DNA from: a virus
Length of the DNA: 64,000 nucleotides
Direction: 5' to 3' (one strand)
Virus record (IMG/VR): IMGVR_UViG_3300042539_001379
Coordinates: 20,015-84,014 of that record
Shown: in pieces, positions 1-10,017 of the stretch
Layout of the letters: each line of letters starts with the position of its first letter
How positions within the stretch are numbered: the stretch's first letter is position 1
Notes under the pieces: generated by a model
Seen by the model: only the letters and a program-made list of their open reading frames with translations
Told to the model about the DNA's origin: nothing
Databases searched by the model: none
Made by a program: the position numbers and the translations under genes

Positions 1-477
1 AATTTCGTCGATACGAAAAATTGAATTGAATTGTTCCGCAGAAGAAGAATATCCCAATAATCTTCCTGGACCAAACTGTTGTTTATAATGATCATCTAAA
101 AATTTTTGTATCTGTGGTTTTTGATCTACATCGCATTGTACATCGATATCGCCGACTTTTTGTTTATATTTTGTAAATTCTTGATCTGAAATTCCAGCAG
201 TATTAAAAAAGTGTTTAGAACTTCCGCTTAAATATTCGTTTGATTTAAATAATTCTTCTCCAAAAATTGGTTCTTTATAAATGGATTGAAAACTTTGATT
301 CAACGCATTAATTGTTTGTTTTACTAAATTAGCAGCCTGAGTTCTGTTAGTTTTTTCAAGATCAATTTTTTCAGCAGAATATACAATCTCTGGATTATCT
401 CTATCGGCGACTTGAGCATTACCGCCTTCAGTTAATTTTTTATTTTGAAAGATATTTATAATTTCAAAGATTTTCAT
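1..477 (-). CDS. Partial nucleotidyltransferase-like protein (C-terminus outside window)
   Basis: From the ATG at 477 the frame stays open to base 1, so at least 159 codons are present and the stop lies beyond the window edge. The visible part holds GDIDVQCDVD around residue 114, which resembles the GDMDLQ segment of the protein at 15409-16470 and the acidic D-x-D strand of pol-beta-type nucleotidyltransferases. The start overlaps the end of the upstream gene by 14 nt, so both are probably co-transcribed. A TATAAATA octamer at 453-460 falls inside its first codons and is probably chance. The substrate is unknown, and without the C-terminus the family call is tentative. Confidence 0.6.
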   Translation of the reverse strand, partial: MKIFEIINIFQNKKLTEGGNAQVADRDNPEIVYSAEKIDLEKTNRTQAANLVKQTINALNQSFQSIYKEPIFGEELFKSNEYLSGSSKHFFNTAGISDQEFTKYKQKVGDIDVQCDVDQKPQIQKFLDDHYKQQFGPGRLLGYSSSAEQFNSIFRIDEI

Positions 478-829
478 TTTTATTTCTCAAACCATAATTT
501 TCACAATAGTGGTCATACAACCTTTTACAAATGCCTTCTCTCATTTCTTGAGGAAATTTTTTATTCATCCTACCGGACATTTTTTTGTCTTCATAAAAGT
601 TTTTACAACCGTCTACGACCATTGGCATAAACAATTCGTATATTTGTCGATCGCCACATTCGTCTAATGATTTTATTTTTTTAGAAATTGGAAAAAAATG
701 TTCTTTATGCAACCGATCATTATCTAAAATAAACCAAAATAAGTCATCGTCAAAATTTTGCATTTGATTTTTATTTTTTTGATTATGATCAATGTCAATA
801 GGTTTGCTGAAAAATTCTTTTAAGAACAT
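464..829 (-). CDS. Conserved-looking hypothetical protein, 121 aa
   Basis: I choose the ATG at 829 because GGGAG lies 7 nt upstream. The longer reading from 892 would run deep into the neighbouring gene. The protein begins MFLKEFFSKPIDID and is polar and charged, with an FWFILDNDRLH segment near residue 35 and a helical C-terminus rich in Cys, Tyr and Arg. No catalytic motif is recognised. It sits between a nucleotidyltransferase-like gene and a virion-type gene with overlaps on one side, so it belongs to the same transcript. Function is unknown. Confidence 0.6.
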   Translation of the reverse strand: MFLKEFFSKPIDIDHNQKNKNQMQNFDDDLFWFILDNDRLHKEHFFPISKKIKSLDECGDRQIYELFMPMVVDGCKNFYEDKKMSGRMNKKFPQEMREGICKRLYDHYCENYGLRNKNENL

Positions 830-833
830 TAGA

Positions 834-1316
834 TTACTCCCATGCTCTGCAAGACCAATATCTTGCTTTCCACCGCGGCCCGGGATTAGCACAATTATGT
901 CTAGCCCTAAAACTTTTGCGACGTTTAGGATTAGACTTTTTAATCTTCATCTTTTTATCGCCAAAATTGACTTTGACAACATTTCCTTTTGGACCTTTTA
1001 CATAAACTTTAGATTTTTTAACATCACCAGACATGGGTTTACCTAACTGAACATTGCGTCCTTGATATTCGGCTTCATCAAGACTGCCACCGCCCTCCAT
1101 GATTGCCAGTTGCATTTCTGTAAATTTAGTGATAGATTCTTGGACAGGGGTATGTGATAGATATGATAACACCGTGTCATCACCTTGAATAACAACTCCG
1201 TCATTCATAAATCCAACGATAACAGATTCTATAAGAAGTCCGTTATCAAGCTCTAGAGCAAATACATCTCCAGTTCTAATAGTATTATCTGATTCGATTA
1301 AGTCTAGTATACGCAT
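834..1316 (-). CDS. Phage protein with C-terminal ARHNC...ARYWSCRAW motif, 160 aa
   Basis: The N-terminal half (about residues 1-60) looks like a small beta-rich domain. The C-terminal half is very basic (KKMKIKKSNPKRRKSFRARHNC) and ends with ARYWSCRAW. I recall this cysteine/histidine-containing tail from many proteins of T4-like marine phages, where it is usually left unnamed; the Cys and His spacing could bind a metal. GGGSLDEAEYQGRNVQLGKP precedes the basic tail. No good Shine-Dalgarno precedes the ATG; instead a GGTAAATA octamer lies 7 nt upstream. It follows a tail-fibre gene by 10 nt. A structural or DNA-binding role is possible but unproven. Confidence 0.7.
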   Translation of the reverse strand: MRILDLIESDNTIRTGDVFALELDNGLLIESVIVGFMNDGVVIQGDDTVLSYLSHTPVQESITKFTEMQLAIMEGGGSLDEAEYQGRNVQLGKPMSGDVKKSKVYVKGPKGNVVKVNFGDKKMKIKKSNPKRRKSFRARHNCANPGPRWKARYWSCRAWE

Positions 1317-1326
1317 AATTTAATAT

Positions 1327-3396
1327 TTACCAAGGTGTTGGATCCCAACCAATTCTTTGCCAGCTATTGGTTGCGGTGCAAACATAAAAATAACTTGCAT
1401 CGTATGCAATTGTTCCTGCTGTGCCTGTAGATGTGGAACTTAGTGGAGCAGTTCCAATTATAAAAGCAGTAGTCTGTATGGTAGAGTCTGGGAATTTTAA
1501 TGAACCGTTGACTATCTCTAAACCTGTTGGAACAACTTGAGTGATTTTACTGTTACTAACATAGACACTTACTTCATTTTCTTTTATGCCATAACCATCT
1601 TGACCGTTGCGGTATACGGTGATGTCTGTGGCCGTTGTCCATATTCTTGACTCGTTTTCAATACTGCTAACCGTTAAATCATCGTTAGGGAATGTTAAGA
1701 CGCCATCTTTACCGAACACCCAATCGTAAGTTGCTGTCGGAGATTGCGCTTCGTCTAAAGTATTAGTTCTTAAAGTTAAGTTATCTTGGCTGCTTACGGT
1801 CAATGGACCCGCCATTCCATTATTCAATAGAGGATTTGTTAGATCTTCCTCAATTACGCTACCGCCCGGCAACATTACCGCAGGTTTTTTATCTGTAGAG
1901 TAGTCACTTTGACCGTAGTTTCTAAAGTCCCAACTCCAATTTGTGCTTGTGCCACTAATGCCAAGGAATATTCTCTCTGGAGCAAATAAACTCAATCCTG
2001 GTAGGCCGTCGGTGGTTGTATTAAGAGCTCTAATAGTTGATGTGCCATCTGTAAATTTTAAACTACCATCTTTACCAAAAGCCCATTGTTGAGGAGCTGG
2101 GTCACTGGGTTCTGCTGCTCGTATTAAAACATCACCATTGGAATTGTTCAATGTTACCATAGTCGATGACGAATCAACATTGTTTGGTAATGTTAGGTAG
2201 GCATAAGACCCTGCTCCTTCGCCACGCAACGTCAATCCACTTTGGGCACTGACTTCTATTTCACCCGATGAGCCTAATTTAACATATTGAGAATCATTAC
2301 CTAAATATAGTTCAGTAGATGTGCTACCAGAAGTTAGATGTAAATGATTACCTTCATCTCCGATAGTTGAGTATATTTCTAAACGCTGACCTGCGTCAGT
2401 TGCACCAGCCGGAACTAATGTTAAAGAAGTTGTTGTAGTTCCAAATACTTCATTGGTGATTTCATTGGATGTAATTTCCCCACCGCCAGGTAATTCTAGA
2501 ATACCATTTGCTCTAAAAATCCAAGTATAAACAGTCCCTGTGTAGTCACCGGTTATGATATCCACATCTCCAGCATTACCGGCATTAAATGCTAATGCGG
2601 CCGTCCTACCTGGAACAAAGGCATTTTCTGCCCAACCTATTTGACTGCCACCCCCGTCTCCTGTTGAAACTATACCTAAAAATTCACCAGGAGCTTGAGT
2701 AATGAATGTTCCAGTTACTGGAGCAAAATCGCCTATAGGAGTTATAACCAGATTACTAGGAAATGTTAAATCGCCATCTGTATCAAATATCCAAGATTGG
2801 CTTGATGTAGTAGCTGCGTTGGTTAATATGGCAAATCTGTTATCGCTGAATACTACCAGTCCAGGTTCGCTTTCACCTATTTTACTAGTTGCTCCGGGAA
2901 ACACTAAATCACCGTTGGCGTCAAAAGTCCAAGTGCGTGTAATATCGTCAAAACCAGCATCTGTGGTAATAGTCACACGATCATTAGTGTCACTGACACG
3001 CACATTATTTTTTTCACCGCCTAAAAATAAGTCGGCAGTGCTAGAATCTATAGAGCCACCTGCTCTAATGTGAACATGTCCTGGTTCGCCGCCTGTAGGT
3101 TCAATGATAACATATTGGTCACTACCGTCTCGTCTTAAGAACTCATCAGGAACTAATTTAATAGAATCATAATTTAATCCGTCACTGCTGTCGGCATCTC
3201 CACCGTAGAATGTGCCTTTGCTTAAAACTTTGCTGTTTACATGTGTGCGAACACCGTCAAACATTAACAGTTCTAATTTATTGTTATCACCAACATAAAG
3301 AGCAAGTTCACCGTAGGGGCGAATTTTGTTGGTATTGTTATCGTTTGATCCTCCACCTTCAACTTGACTTACGTTTAGTCTTCTTACTCGTGTCAT
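1327..3396 (-). CDS. Tail-fibre-like virion protein with repeated W-x-F-D-x-x-G-x-L-x-F-P units, 689 aa
   Basis: The protein carries many degenerate repeats of the type WTFDANGDLVFPG, WIFDTDGDLTFPS and WVFGKDGVLTFP. Each is preceded by a Ser/Thr/Gly-rich beta segment, a pattern of trimeric beta-structured phage fibres. The C-terminus (GTIAYDASYFYVCTATNSW and on to a terminal WDPTPW) forms a compact cap like those ending other fibre proteins here. The start at 3396 has AGGGGC upstream. It lies directly downstream of the collagen-containing fibre gene at 3412-6621 and is probably a late gene. Receptor binding is inferred, not shown. Confidence 0.8.
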   Translation of the reverse strand: MTRVRRLNVSQVEGGGSNDNNTNKIRPYGELALYVGDNNKLELLMFDGVRTHVNSKVLSKGTFYGGDADSSDGLNYDSIKLVPDEFLRRDGSDQYVIIEPTGGEPGHVHIRAGGSIDSSTADLFLGGEKNNVRVSDTNDRVTITTDAGFDDITRTWTFDANGDLVFPGATSKIGESEPGLVVFSDNRFAILTNAATTSSQSWIFDTDGDLTFPSNLVITPIGDFAPVTGTFITQAPGEFLGIVSTGDGGGSQIGWAENAFVPGRTAALAFNAGNAGDVDIITGDYTGTVYTWIFRANGILELPGGGEITSNEITNEVFGTTTTSLTLVPAGATDAGQRLEIYSTIGDEGNHLHLTSGSTSTELYLGNDSQYVKLGSSGEIEVSAQSGLTLRGEGAGSYAYLTLPNNVDSSSTMVTLNNSNGDVLIRAAEPSDPAPQQWAFGKDGSLKFTDGTSTIRALNTTTDGLPGLSLFAPERIFLGISGTSTNWSWDFRNYGQSDYSTDKKPAVMLPGGSVIEEDLTNPLLNNGMAGPLTVSSQDNLTLRTNTLDEAQSPTATYDWVFGKDGVLTFPNDDLTVSSIENESRIWTTATDITVYRNGQDGYGIKENEVSVYVSNSKITQVVPTGLEIVNGSLKFPDSTIQTTAFIIGTAPLSSTSTGTAGTIAYDASYFYVCTATNSWQRIGWDPTPW

Positions 3397-3411
3397 TTAT
3401 TTTGCCCCTAA

Positions 3412-6400
3412 TTAATCCCAAGTTTCTGAACCGTAGAATACTTTAGCAGTCCACTGTATTTTTATAGTAGTTCCGACACCGTCTATACGCCTAAACTTGA
3501 GTTGGCCTTCGTTGTCCTGCAGCCACAGTATTACATTTTCACTTTCAGTGCCACCACTAGTAACTTCGGTGTGGGCTACATGTTCGTTACCATTATCATC
3601 GACAATGTGTATGGTGCCAACTAATGTTCCTGCATTACGATCGTAGGCATGATAGTCTATAACAGCACCACGGAAGTAGCCTCCCCCTCCGGGTAGTTCA
3701 TTCTTATCCCACCATATCACAGGTTCTCCCCCTGTGCTGTATCTAAACCAAACCGTATCACCCGCGTTGTAGTTTAAAATACCACCAGGAAGATTTAATC
3801 CATATGCTCTTTCGTTCCCGTCAGCGCTGATTCCACCGTTATACTTGTACCAAGTGGCATTATCTAAACTAAATTCTATAGTATTACTATCCCAAATTCC
3901 AGCAAGAGTATAATTGTTTAGTACATTATCTATTGTAGTTGTAGTAGTGTCGACCCAGATTCTATTCTCGCTTACCGCACTTCTTGATGCTGTAGCAGTT
4001 AGATTAGTAGTAATTATTTCAGTGACTACGACTTGCTTAAATCCATAGACTTCTTCAATTCTACGATTGCCCGGTGATTCTAACTTAACACGACCGATGC
4101 CTTCTGCGGATTTCAATACAGAACCGTCGTTGAAACGTATGCCTTCTTGTAGACTTTCGAGATCTAGTTCTCTGCGAGTGTAAGCAAATCCACCGCCGCC
4201 ACCTTGTGTCCATTGAGTAAATTTAACGGCATAGTATTTGCCGTTGTCTGGCAGATACATCACGCACTCTGCGCCTACAATCTTATTACCTAATCCGCCA
4301 TTGCCGAATGCTGCATACAAGTTTCTGTAGGTTCTTGACTCTACATTGCTTAAATCATTCCATCCATCTATGTTCCATAGTGTGCCGCTAGGGCTAACAT
4401 CACTGTCCCAACCGTCTTCTCTATACGGATTGTATATACCGTTTTCTTCGCCTCTAGTAATGCCAACACCTGCTCCATCACCATCGTCTGCGATTATAAT
4501 GTCAACAGTATTGGTATTGTCAGCTTTTACAAAAGTTACCAGCGGACCAGCATAAACATCACCTACAAGATTAAGGTGTGTAACAGCATTGTCATAGGTT
4601 GATGTTGTTGTGCTTGGACCGTAAATATGTCCTGAATCAGTAATGCTGTTGCTGTCAGCACCGCTGTTACCATTGGTTTCGACAAAGGTAACACTAGTTC
4701 CTGTGGCAAACAGACCAAATGTTCCGGTGTTGTAAACAAAACTGTAAGAACTTCCTGTGCCAAATGCTGCTGTTCCGTCTACTACAGTCGCGCCATTGTT
4801 ATAGGATATTCGATCGGCAAGATTGGTTCTAATATAGTTGGCTGTATCGTATTGATCGTTACCACCGTCGTTGATATTATTAGTTGGCCAAACTTGTGGT
4901 ATTGTTCCTGAACTAGTATAATTATATGCTTGGCCAAGGCCGTCAACGGCGTCGATTGTTATAGTAATGTTGTTTGTTGGAGTTGTGCCGTTGGTGATGT
5001 TTTCTCCTAATAGAGTTAAGACATCACCTACAACATAGTTAGTTCCTATACTGTTTGAACTAATACTACTACTGGATACACTGGCTACAGTAAATCCTGA
5101 ACCTACATTATAGTTTGTGCCAGTGACATTTGTATAAACTGTTGAACTAGAGTCTGGCGCAGTGCCAGTGACTTCGACAGCAACAATAGTAGTATCAGTC
5201 ACTGATGTAACTGTGATTATGGCATCGTAGGGAGCAAAAGTAATTGCGGTTACTTCAAAATTAATATCATCTGCCGGAGTTGCTAGACCTAATGCAGTTC
5301 CTAGTAAGGTAAATGTGTATCCAACAGTCTTATCAGTGCCGCCATTAGTAATATTAGTAACTGTGGCATTACCATTTTCGTCTACCGTGAATGAGAAATC
5401 CATTCCGTCGGCTCCAGATACGTCGGTATTAGACCAGTTAAGATTAGGTCCGTTGGTTACTATCATAGCAGATGCCGCACCAACAGTAGCGCCAAATATT
5501 TCTCCTGATATGCTGATTCTATGTCCTGGTAGATAGTTAGTTCCGCTGTTAACAATTGACGCAATAGAATAAGTTCCGTCGCCGTTATTACTTACATCAA
5601 ATACTGCTCCCGAACCTTGACGTGTTACAGTTGGGCCGCCATTAAGTGTAGATAAGCTGGTCCTATAAAATACAAAGTCAGTGTCTAGACCATTTGCTGC
5701 TGCTGCTAGAGTTTCATGATTTTCGTAGAACAATGTTTTCATTTGTTCTACACTGTTATACACACCTTCCTGTCCCTCATCTAGAATAACTGTGTCAATA
5801 GCTGCTTCAGCGAATGCCTGTAAATCGGTTAAAGGTTTAGCACCGTTGACATTGCCGTATAAGACAAACATAGCAAGGACATCACTGCTGCTGATTTCGC
5901 TGACTCGAAAATCATCTCGATTGCCTACAGGGTCTATGGTTACTGTAGATGCTGCTGGTTTGTGTATGACAATTTTACTAACATTAAGTTCGCTGGAATT
6001 ACCGTTAGAATGCACTCTACCATAGGCTACGTGTAGGCCTTTGTAAGTAGAACCTACTTCAGCTGGAACAGTGATAGTATGTAGACCGCCGCCTAATACT
6101 GTGTTACCATTAACAACAAAATTACCACTAGTGCTGTATGTAACTACAGGAGATCCACTAATCGTTAAAGAACCACTGGTTGTTACACTTAAAGGAATTC
6201 CACCGATATAAATTGTTCCTGTGCCAACATACAAACTACGCCATTGACTAGAGGTAGATCCAAGATCGTAGGTTAAATCTGCTGCCGGTAAAACGTGCTC
6301 CGATATTGCTGAAAAATCTTGAGGTCCGGTTGGTCCACTACTTCCTGCTGCACCAGTTGGTCCACTTGGTCCACTACTTCCTGCTGCACCAGTTGGTCCA

Positions 6401-6621
6401 CTTGGTCCACTACTTCCTGCTGCACCAGTTGGTCCACTACTTCCTGCTGCACCAGTTGGTCCACTACTTCCTGCTGCACCAGTCGGTCCACTTGGTCCGG
6501 AAATACCGGGTGTAATATATAATTCGTCAAAGTTGGAATTTACTTTTTGAAAAGCAGATCTTAAACTTTCGCCATCACCTGAAGTTTCACCAGTACCTAT
6601 GTTAATTGTTTGCTTGGCCAT
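3412..6621 (-). CDS. Large tail-fibre-like protein with collagen-like stretch, 1069 aa
   Basis: Residues 1-38 form a short head module ([16 protein letters not shown]) of a type also seen at 20294 and 20690, probably the attachment end. Residues about 40-97 are Gly-Pro-rich collagen-like repeats (GPTGAAGSS units). After these comes a long, Gly/Ser/Thr/Asn-rich, low-charge region consistent with a beta-structured fibre shaft, ending in a Trp- and charged-residue-rich cap. AGGAATATACAA precedes the ATG. It is the longest gene of the first fibre locus and 10 nt upstream of the 145-aa virion-type gene. The collagen segment may let host range vary by slippage. Confidence 0.8.
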   Translation of the reverse strand: MAKQTINIGTGETSGDGESLRSAFQKVNSNFDELYITPGISGPSGPTGAAGSSGPTGAAGSSGPTGAAGSSGPSGPTGAAGSSGPSGPTGAAGSSGPTGPQDFSAISEHVLPAADLTYDLGSTSSQWRSLYVGTGTIYIGGIPLSVTTSGSLTISGSPVVTYSTSGNFVVNGNTVLGGGLHTITVPAEVGSTYKGLHVAYGRVHSNGNSSELNVSKIVIHKPAASTVTIDPVGNRDDFRVSEISSSDVLAMFVLYGNVNGAKPLTDLQAFAEAAIDTVILDEGQEGVYNSVEQMKTLFYENHETLAAAANGLDTDFVFYRTSLSTLNGGPTVTRQGSGAVFDVSNNGDGTYSIASIVNSGTNYLPGHRISISGEIFGATVGAASAMIVTNGPNLNWSNTDVSGADGMDFSFTVDENGNATVTNITNGGTDKTVGYTFTLLGTALGLATPADDINFEVTAITFAPYDAIITVTSVTDTTIVAVEVTGTAPDSSSTVYTNVTGTNYNVGSGFTVASVSSSSISSNSIGTNYVVGDVLTLLGENITNGTTPTNNITITIDAVDGLGQAYNYTSSGTIPQVWPTNNINDGGNDQYDTANYIRTNLADRISYNNGATVVDGTAAFGTGSSYSFVYNTGTFGLFATGTSVTFVETNGNSGADSNSITDSGHIYGPSTTTSTYDNAVTHLNLVGDVYAGPLVTFVKADNTNTVDIIIADDGDGAGVGITRGEENGIYNPYREDGWDSDVSPSGTLWNIDGWNDLSNVESRTYRNLYAAFGNGGLGNKIVGAECVMYLPDNGKYYAVKFTQWTQGGGGGFAYTRRELDLESLQEGIRFNDGSVLKSAEGIGRVKLESPGNRRIEEVYGFKQVVVTEIITTNLTATASRSAVSENRIWVDTTTTTIDNVLNNYTLAGIWDSNTIEFSLDNATWYKYNGGISADGNERAYGLNLPGGILNYNAGDTVWFRYSTGGEPVIWWDKNELPGGGGYFRGAVIDYHAYDRNAGTLVGTIHIVDDNGNEHVAHTEVTSGGTESENVILWLQDNEGQLKFRRIDGVGTTIKIQWTAKVFYGSETWD
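6331..6504 (-). repeat. Collagen-like tandem repeat inside fibre gene
   Basis: Repeated units encoding GPTGAAGSS and [12 protein letters not shown] lie head to tail within the fibre gene 3412-6621. On the plus strand the core reads as repeats of CCACTACTTCCTGCTGCACC. Gly-X-Y triplets predict a short triple helix. The repetitive DNA opens spurious frames on both strands, which are not genes. Confidence 0.9.
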
Positions 6622-6631
6622 TTGTATATTC

Positions 6632-7069
6632 CTAGTGATTATATTTGATGCTGTTTACAGTACCTTCTGTAAATTCACTAATTTTTGCTCTAACCCAGAC
6701 TAAATTTCCTATAAAATTGTAGGTTTTAACTAAAGTTGTTGCTGTGGAATATTGAATAGAAGTAATATTAGCGTCACTGATCAACCCTGAAGTATCGATG
6801 CTTTGATTATTAGGCAATCCTAACTCTACTGTAAACCAGTCAGTTGAAGTTGGATTTGATGCAAGAGAACCTTCAATTGAAAATTTTCCTACAAAATCAC
6901 TAATTTGTAACTGAACAGTATGAAAACCGCCACTTCCGTTATAATAGCCGTCGCCTTTTATGCGGTCGCTAATATAGGTAAGGGCGGTTGTTCCTGTATT
7001 GGGGTAACTGAGTAGAACAGTACTGGTTGAATTTTGTGTAAATGTTAAACTTTGACTTAGTGCTGGCAT
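6632..7069 (-). CDS. Probable virion structural protein, 145 aa
   Basis: The protein is Ser/Thr/Gly-rich and predicted almost entirely beta, opening [19 protein letters not shown] and ending with a segment ([10 protein letters not shown]) followed by a short polar tail. Composition and position next to the tail-fibre genes suggest a small tail or neck protein. No Shine-Dalgarno precedes its ATG. Instead a perfect 20-bp inverted repeat with a CATAAATA octamer lies immediately upstream at 7071-7090. Function is inferred from context only. Confidence 0.6.
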   Translation of the reverse strand: MPALSQSLTFTQNSTSTVLLSYPNTGTTALTYISDRIKGDGYYNGSGGFHTVQLQISDFVGKFSIEGSLASNPTSTDWFTVELGLPNNQSIDTSGLISDANITSIQYSTATTLVKTYNFIGNLVWVRAKISEFTEGTVNSIKYNH

Positions 7070-7070
7070 A

Positions 7071-7090
7071 GTAACATATATTTATGTTAC
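7071..7090 (-). promoter_or_regulatory. Perfect inverted repeat containing CATAAATA, in front of virion gene
   Basis: GTAACATA and TATGTTAC flank a four-base centre, giving 8-bp arms. The minus-strand reading contains CATAAATA (7079-7086), one base from the T4 late promoter octamer. It ends 9 nt before the SD-less ATG at 7069, and it overlaps the stop region of the upstream gene. It could be a late promoter, a hairpin, or both. Confidence 0.5.
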
Positions 7091-7741
7091 CAATGCTTGA
7101 TTCCTTTCGACAAATTCATCAATACTTTTAACAAATCCGCTTAGTTGAAGACCGATCATGCTAAGACTTTTGTCATCTTTTACATATCCAAATGGATCTT
7201 GTGCCCACGATCTTTCACCACGCATCCATCTTTTGCTGGTATAACTGAGCGAAATTTTATCGTAATTTTTTTCAGCCCATTGAAGAAATTGCTGTCTTTT
7301 ATCTAGCGGAAATTTATTTTTAAAATATATCCTATATTTAAAAATTTTTCTAGGAAGTCGATCACAAAGGATTTTTTTAGGCCCATTTTCTAATAAAAAT
7401 TCAAGTTCTTCTTTAGATGTTGGACCTCTAATTGCAGAAATCCATGGACTTAATTCTTTTTCAATGTGTTCTACCTGTTCAAAATTCATACAAAAAATAT
7501 TAAAATGAACTCCTTCAGTTCTGATTCTTAGATCACTCATAGAACTTAAAAACTTAGTTTTTTCGCTAAATTCTTTTATTTTTTTTCTATCTTCTGGTTT
7601 ATCCGTTTTATTGAATAATAAATCTCCACTATTTTTATAGTAATACGATGACAATTTATGTGCTCCGGCACACAAACATTCTATTTTAAAAGGGTACTTT
7701 TTATAAAATAATTTACTAGATTTTTGTTTCTGAATTTTCAT
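7082..7741 (-). CDS. Hypothetical phage protein, 219 aa
   Basis: This basic, aromatic-rich protein is of unknown function. It contains a region with C, C, H spacing near the N-terminus (ECLCAGAH), and a C-terminal half with KRWMRGERSWAQDPFGY followed by LSMIGLQLSGFVKSI. The mixed alpha/beta pattern (NFEQVEHIEKELSPWISAI and later FLQWAEKNYDKI) could be a ferredoxin-like duplication. The start overlaps the last 26 nt of the ClpA-like gene and lacks a clear ribosome site, so translation may be coupled. The link to the Clp/DnaJ operon might point to a substrate adaptor, but that is speculation. Confidence 0.65.
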   Translation of the reverse strand: MKIQKQKSSKLFYKKYPFKIECLCAGAHKLSSYYYKNSGDLLFNKTDKPEDRKKIKEFSEKTKFLSSMSDLRIRTEGVHFNIFCMNFEQVEHIEKELSPWISAIRGPTSKEELEFLLENGPKKILCDRLPRKIFKYRIYFKNKFPLDKRQQFLQWAEKNYDKISLSYTSKRWMRGERSWAQDPFGYVKDDKSLSMIGLQLSGFVKSIDEFVERNQALVT

Positions 7742-9992
7742 TTGTTTCTTTCACTTTTGAAATTGGCATTGGATCAATAATATTAAGATTGAGATTATTA
7801 TCTACGACATTAACTTCTACAATACCTCCATTAACAAGTTTTCCAAACAAAATTTCTCTACTCATTGGCTTCTTAATAAATTCATCGATAATTCTTTGTA
7901 AGGGCCTTGCACCCATTTTACTATTAAATCCTTTTTCGATCAATAATTCTACTGCTTCATTGGTAGGTTTAACATGAATACTTTTATCTTTAATAAGTGC
8001 ATTAAGTTCTTCAATAAACTTCTTGACAATTTTAGACATAGTCGGTTTATCAAGTTTACCAAATTTAACAATGCCGTCAAGTCTATTTCTAAATTCCGGT
8101 GCAAAAAATCTATTAACAGCGTCTTTGGGATCACCGTCTCTTTCTAAATTACCAAATCCTACGCTATTTTTCTCAGCATCAACAGCACCGAGGTTACTAG
8201 TCATAATAATAATAGCATTTCTTCCGTCGGCTTTTTTTCCATTATTTCCAGTGATAAATCCGTTATCCATTAATTGTAACAGTATGGTCAATACATCTGG
8301 GTGAGCCTTTTCAACTTCATCAAGCAATAATACACAATTAGGATTTTCTTGTAGATTAGTAATTAATTGTCCTGCGTTGTCATCAAACCCAATATATCCC
8401 GGTGGAGCACCGATAAATTTGGCTACAGAATGCTTTTCTTGGAATTCACTCATGTCAAAACGTATAAGTTTTACATTTAATCCTGATGCTAGTTGTTTAG
8501 CAGCCTCAGTTTTACCAACGCCTGTTGGTCCGACAAACAGAAAACTACCAATTGGTTTATTAAACGATTTGAGGCCTGCTTGACTGATAAAAATTTTATC
8601 GAGTAAAGAACTAATTGCTTGCTCTTGACCAAAAATTTTGTTTCGTAAATTTTTCTCTAGATTTGAAAGGTTTACACTTTCTTTGGAACTTACTTGTTCA
8701 ACAGGAAGGTTAGCAAGTTTAGAAACTTCGTAAACGATTTCATCGTGGTCGACAACTCCACCTTCTTCATCTTTAATCTTAAATCTAGCACAAGCACAAT
8801 CGATTAAATCTAATGCTTTATCGGGTAGTTTTTTATCTGTCATGTATTTGACAGAATATGTTACGGCATCAATTAATGCTTGATTGGTAATTTTAACTTT
8901 ATGATGTTTTTCGTAATATTTTTTAACACCTTTTAGAATTTTAATACATGTTTCTTCGGTTGGCTCATCAACTGTGACACGTTGGAATCGACGCATTAAT
9001 GCACGATCCTTTTCAAAATGTTTTCTAAACTCGTCCCATGTAGTGCTGGCAATTACTTTCAATGTGCCCTTAGTTAATGCTGGTTTTAACATATTTGCTA
9101 GATCATTGCTGTTGCCGCTGGCAGCACCGGCTCCGTTCATCATGTGTGCCTCATCAATAAAAAGAATACAATTCTTTTTTCTTTCTAAAACATTGATGAT
9201 CATTTTAATGCGTTCTTCGAAATCTCCTCGATATTTACTTCCTGCTAATAACGAACTGATATCTAGACTATACACAATATGATCTTGGATAAATTTTGGA
9301 ACTGATCCTTCGACAATTTTTTTAGCGATGCCTTCTGCAATTGCAGTTTTACCTACACCCGGATCTCCAATCAAAATAACATTGCTTTTATTTCTTCTTG
9401 CGAGAACTAGTTGTACTTCTTCAATTTCTTTTTCTCTTCCGATCACTGGATCAATCTTTTTAGATTTGGCTTTTGCAGTTAAATTAATGCAAAATTGATT
9501 GATCATTTTTTCAATTTGAGGATTAATTTTTTGAGAACTTGATTCTTCTTCATTTTCTTCTTGATATTTTTTCTGAATGAAATTTAAAAATCGATCTTTA
9601 TCAATGTTTGCTTTTTTAATAAAATAATTTGCATGACTTTTCTTTTCTGCAAACATACTGATGAAACAATCTAATGGCTCTATTACAGTTCGCCCGCCAA
9701 ACAACACATGTGTAAATGCTCTATTCAAAACTCGATCAATTGACGTAGTTTTTTTAGGTTTATCAACATTGGGGTTAACGATGTCGTTTAGTTCTACATT
9801 GATATATTGCTCTAAATTTTTAATCAAACTTTTAACATCGGCTCCAAAATTTTCTAGAAGTTTAGCGAACTCATCGTTAGAAATCATTCCATAAAGAAAG
9901 TGTTCTAAAGTCACATATTCATGATTTTTTTCGCTGGCTACTTCTACAGCGAATTCAAAAATTTTCTCTAGATCTTTATTTGGTTGTAACAT
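7716..9992 (-). CDS. clpA: ClpA-like AAA+ unfoldase, 758 aa
   Basis: This is a two-ring Hsp100 ATPase that unfolds proteins for the ClpP protease. The N-domain (about residues 1-140, with the YVTLEHFLYGM segment) is followed by AAA-1 with Walker A GDPGVGKT (209-216) and Walker B ILFIDE (276-281). AAA-2 has Walker A GPTGVGKT (488-495) and Walker B VLLLDE (554-559). There is no long ClpB-type coiled-coil insertion, and the length equals E. coli ClpA. VGF at 611-613 sits where ClpA has the IGL ClpP-docking loop, so docking to the phage ClpP (33375-33959) is plausible. AAAGGAAA precedes the ATG. It is 25 nt downstream of the DnaJ-like gene. Confidence 0.93.
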   Translation of the reverse strand: MLQPNKDLEKIFEFAVEVASEKNHEYVTLEHFLYGMISNDEFAKLLENFGADVKSLIKNLEQYINVELNDIVNPNVDKPKKTTSIDRVLNRAFTHVLFGGRTVIEPLDCFISMFAEKKSHANYFIKKANIDKDRFLNFIQKKYQEENEEESSSQKINPQIEKMINQFCINLTAKAKSKKIDPVIGREKEIEEVQLVLARRNKSNVILIGDPGVGKTAIAEGIAKKIVEGSVPKFIQDHIVYSLDISSLLAGSKYRGDFEERIKMIINVLERKKNCILFIDEAHMMNGAGAASGNSNDLANMLKPALTKGTLKVIASTTWDEFRKHFEKDRALMRRFQRVTVDEPTEETCIKILKGVKKYYEKHHKVKITNQALIDAVTYSVKYMTDKKLPDKALDLIDCACARFKIKDEEGGVVDHDEIVYEVSKLANLPVEQVSSKESVNLSNLEKNLRNKIFGQEQAISSLLDKIFISQAGLKSFNKPIGSFLFVGPTGVGKTEAAKQLASGLNVKLIRFDMSEFQEKHSVAKFIGAPPGYIGFDDNAGQLITNLQENPNCVLLLDEVEKAHPDVLTILLQLMDNGFITGNNGKKADGRNAIIIMTSNLGAVDAEKNSVGFGNLERDGDPKDAVNRFFAPEFRNRLDGIVKFGKLDKPTMSKIVKKFIEELNALIKDKSIHVKPTNEAVELLIEKGFNSKMGARPLQRIIDEFIKKPMSREILFGKLVNGGIVEVNVVDNNLNLNIIDPMPISKVKETNENSETKI

Positions 9993-10017
9993 CTATGTTT
10001 CCTTTATTTTTTAATAT

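Noticed and set aside
453-460. TATAAATA late promoter at the window start
   Set aside because: It lies inside the first codons of the 1-477 gene, with no gene start just downstream.
830-892. Upstream extension of the 121-aa gene to 892
   Set aside because: The extension lies inside the neighbouring gene, while a GGGAG site fits the ATG at 829.
6273-6530. Open frames at 6273-6530 (minus) and 6306-6522 (plus)
   Set aside because: Shadows of the GPTGAAGSS repeat; translations are monotonous repeats without start signals.
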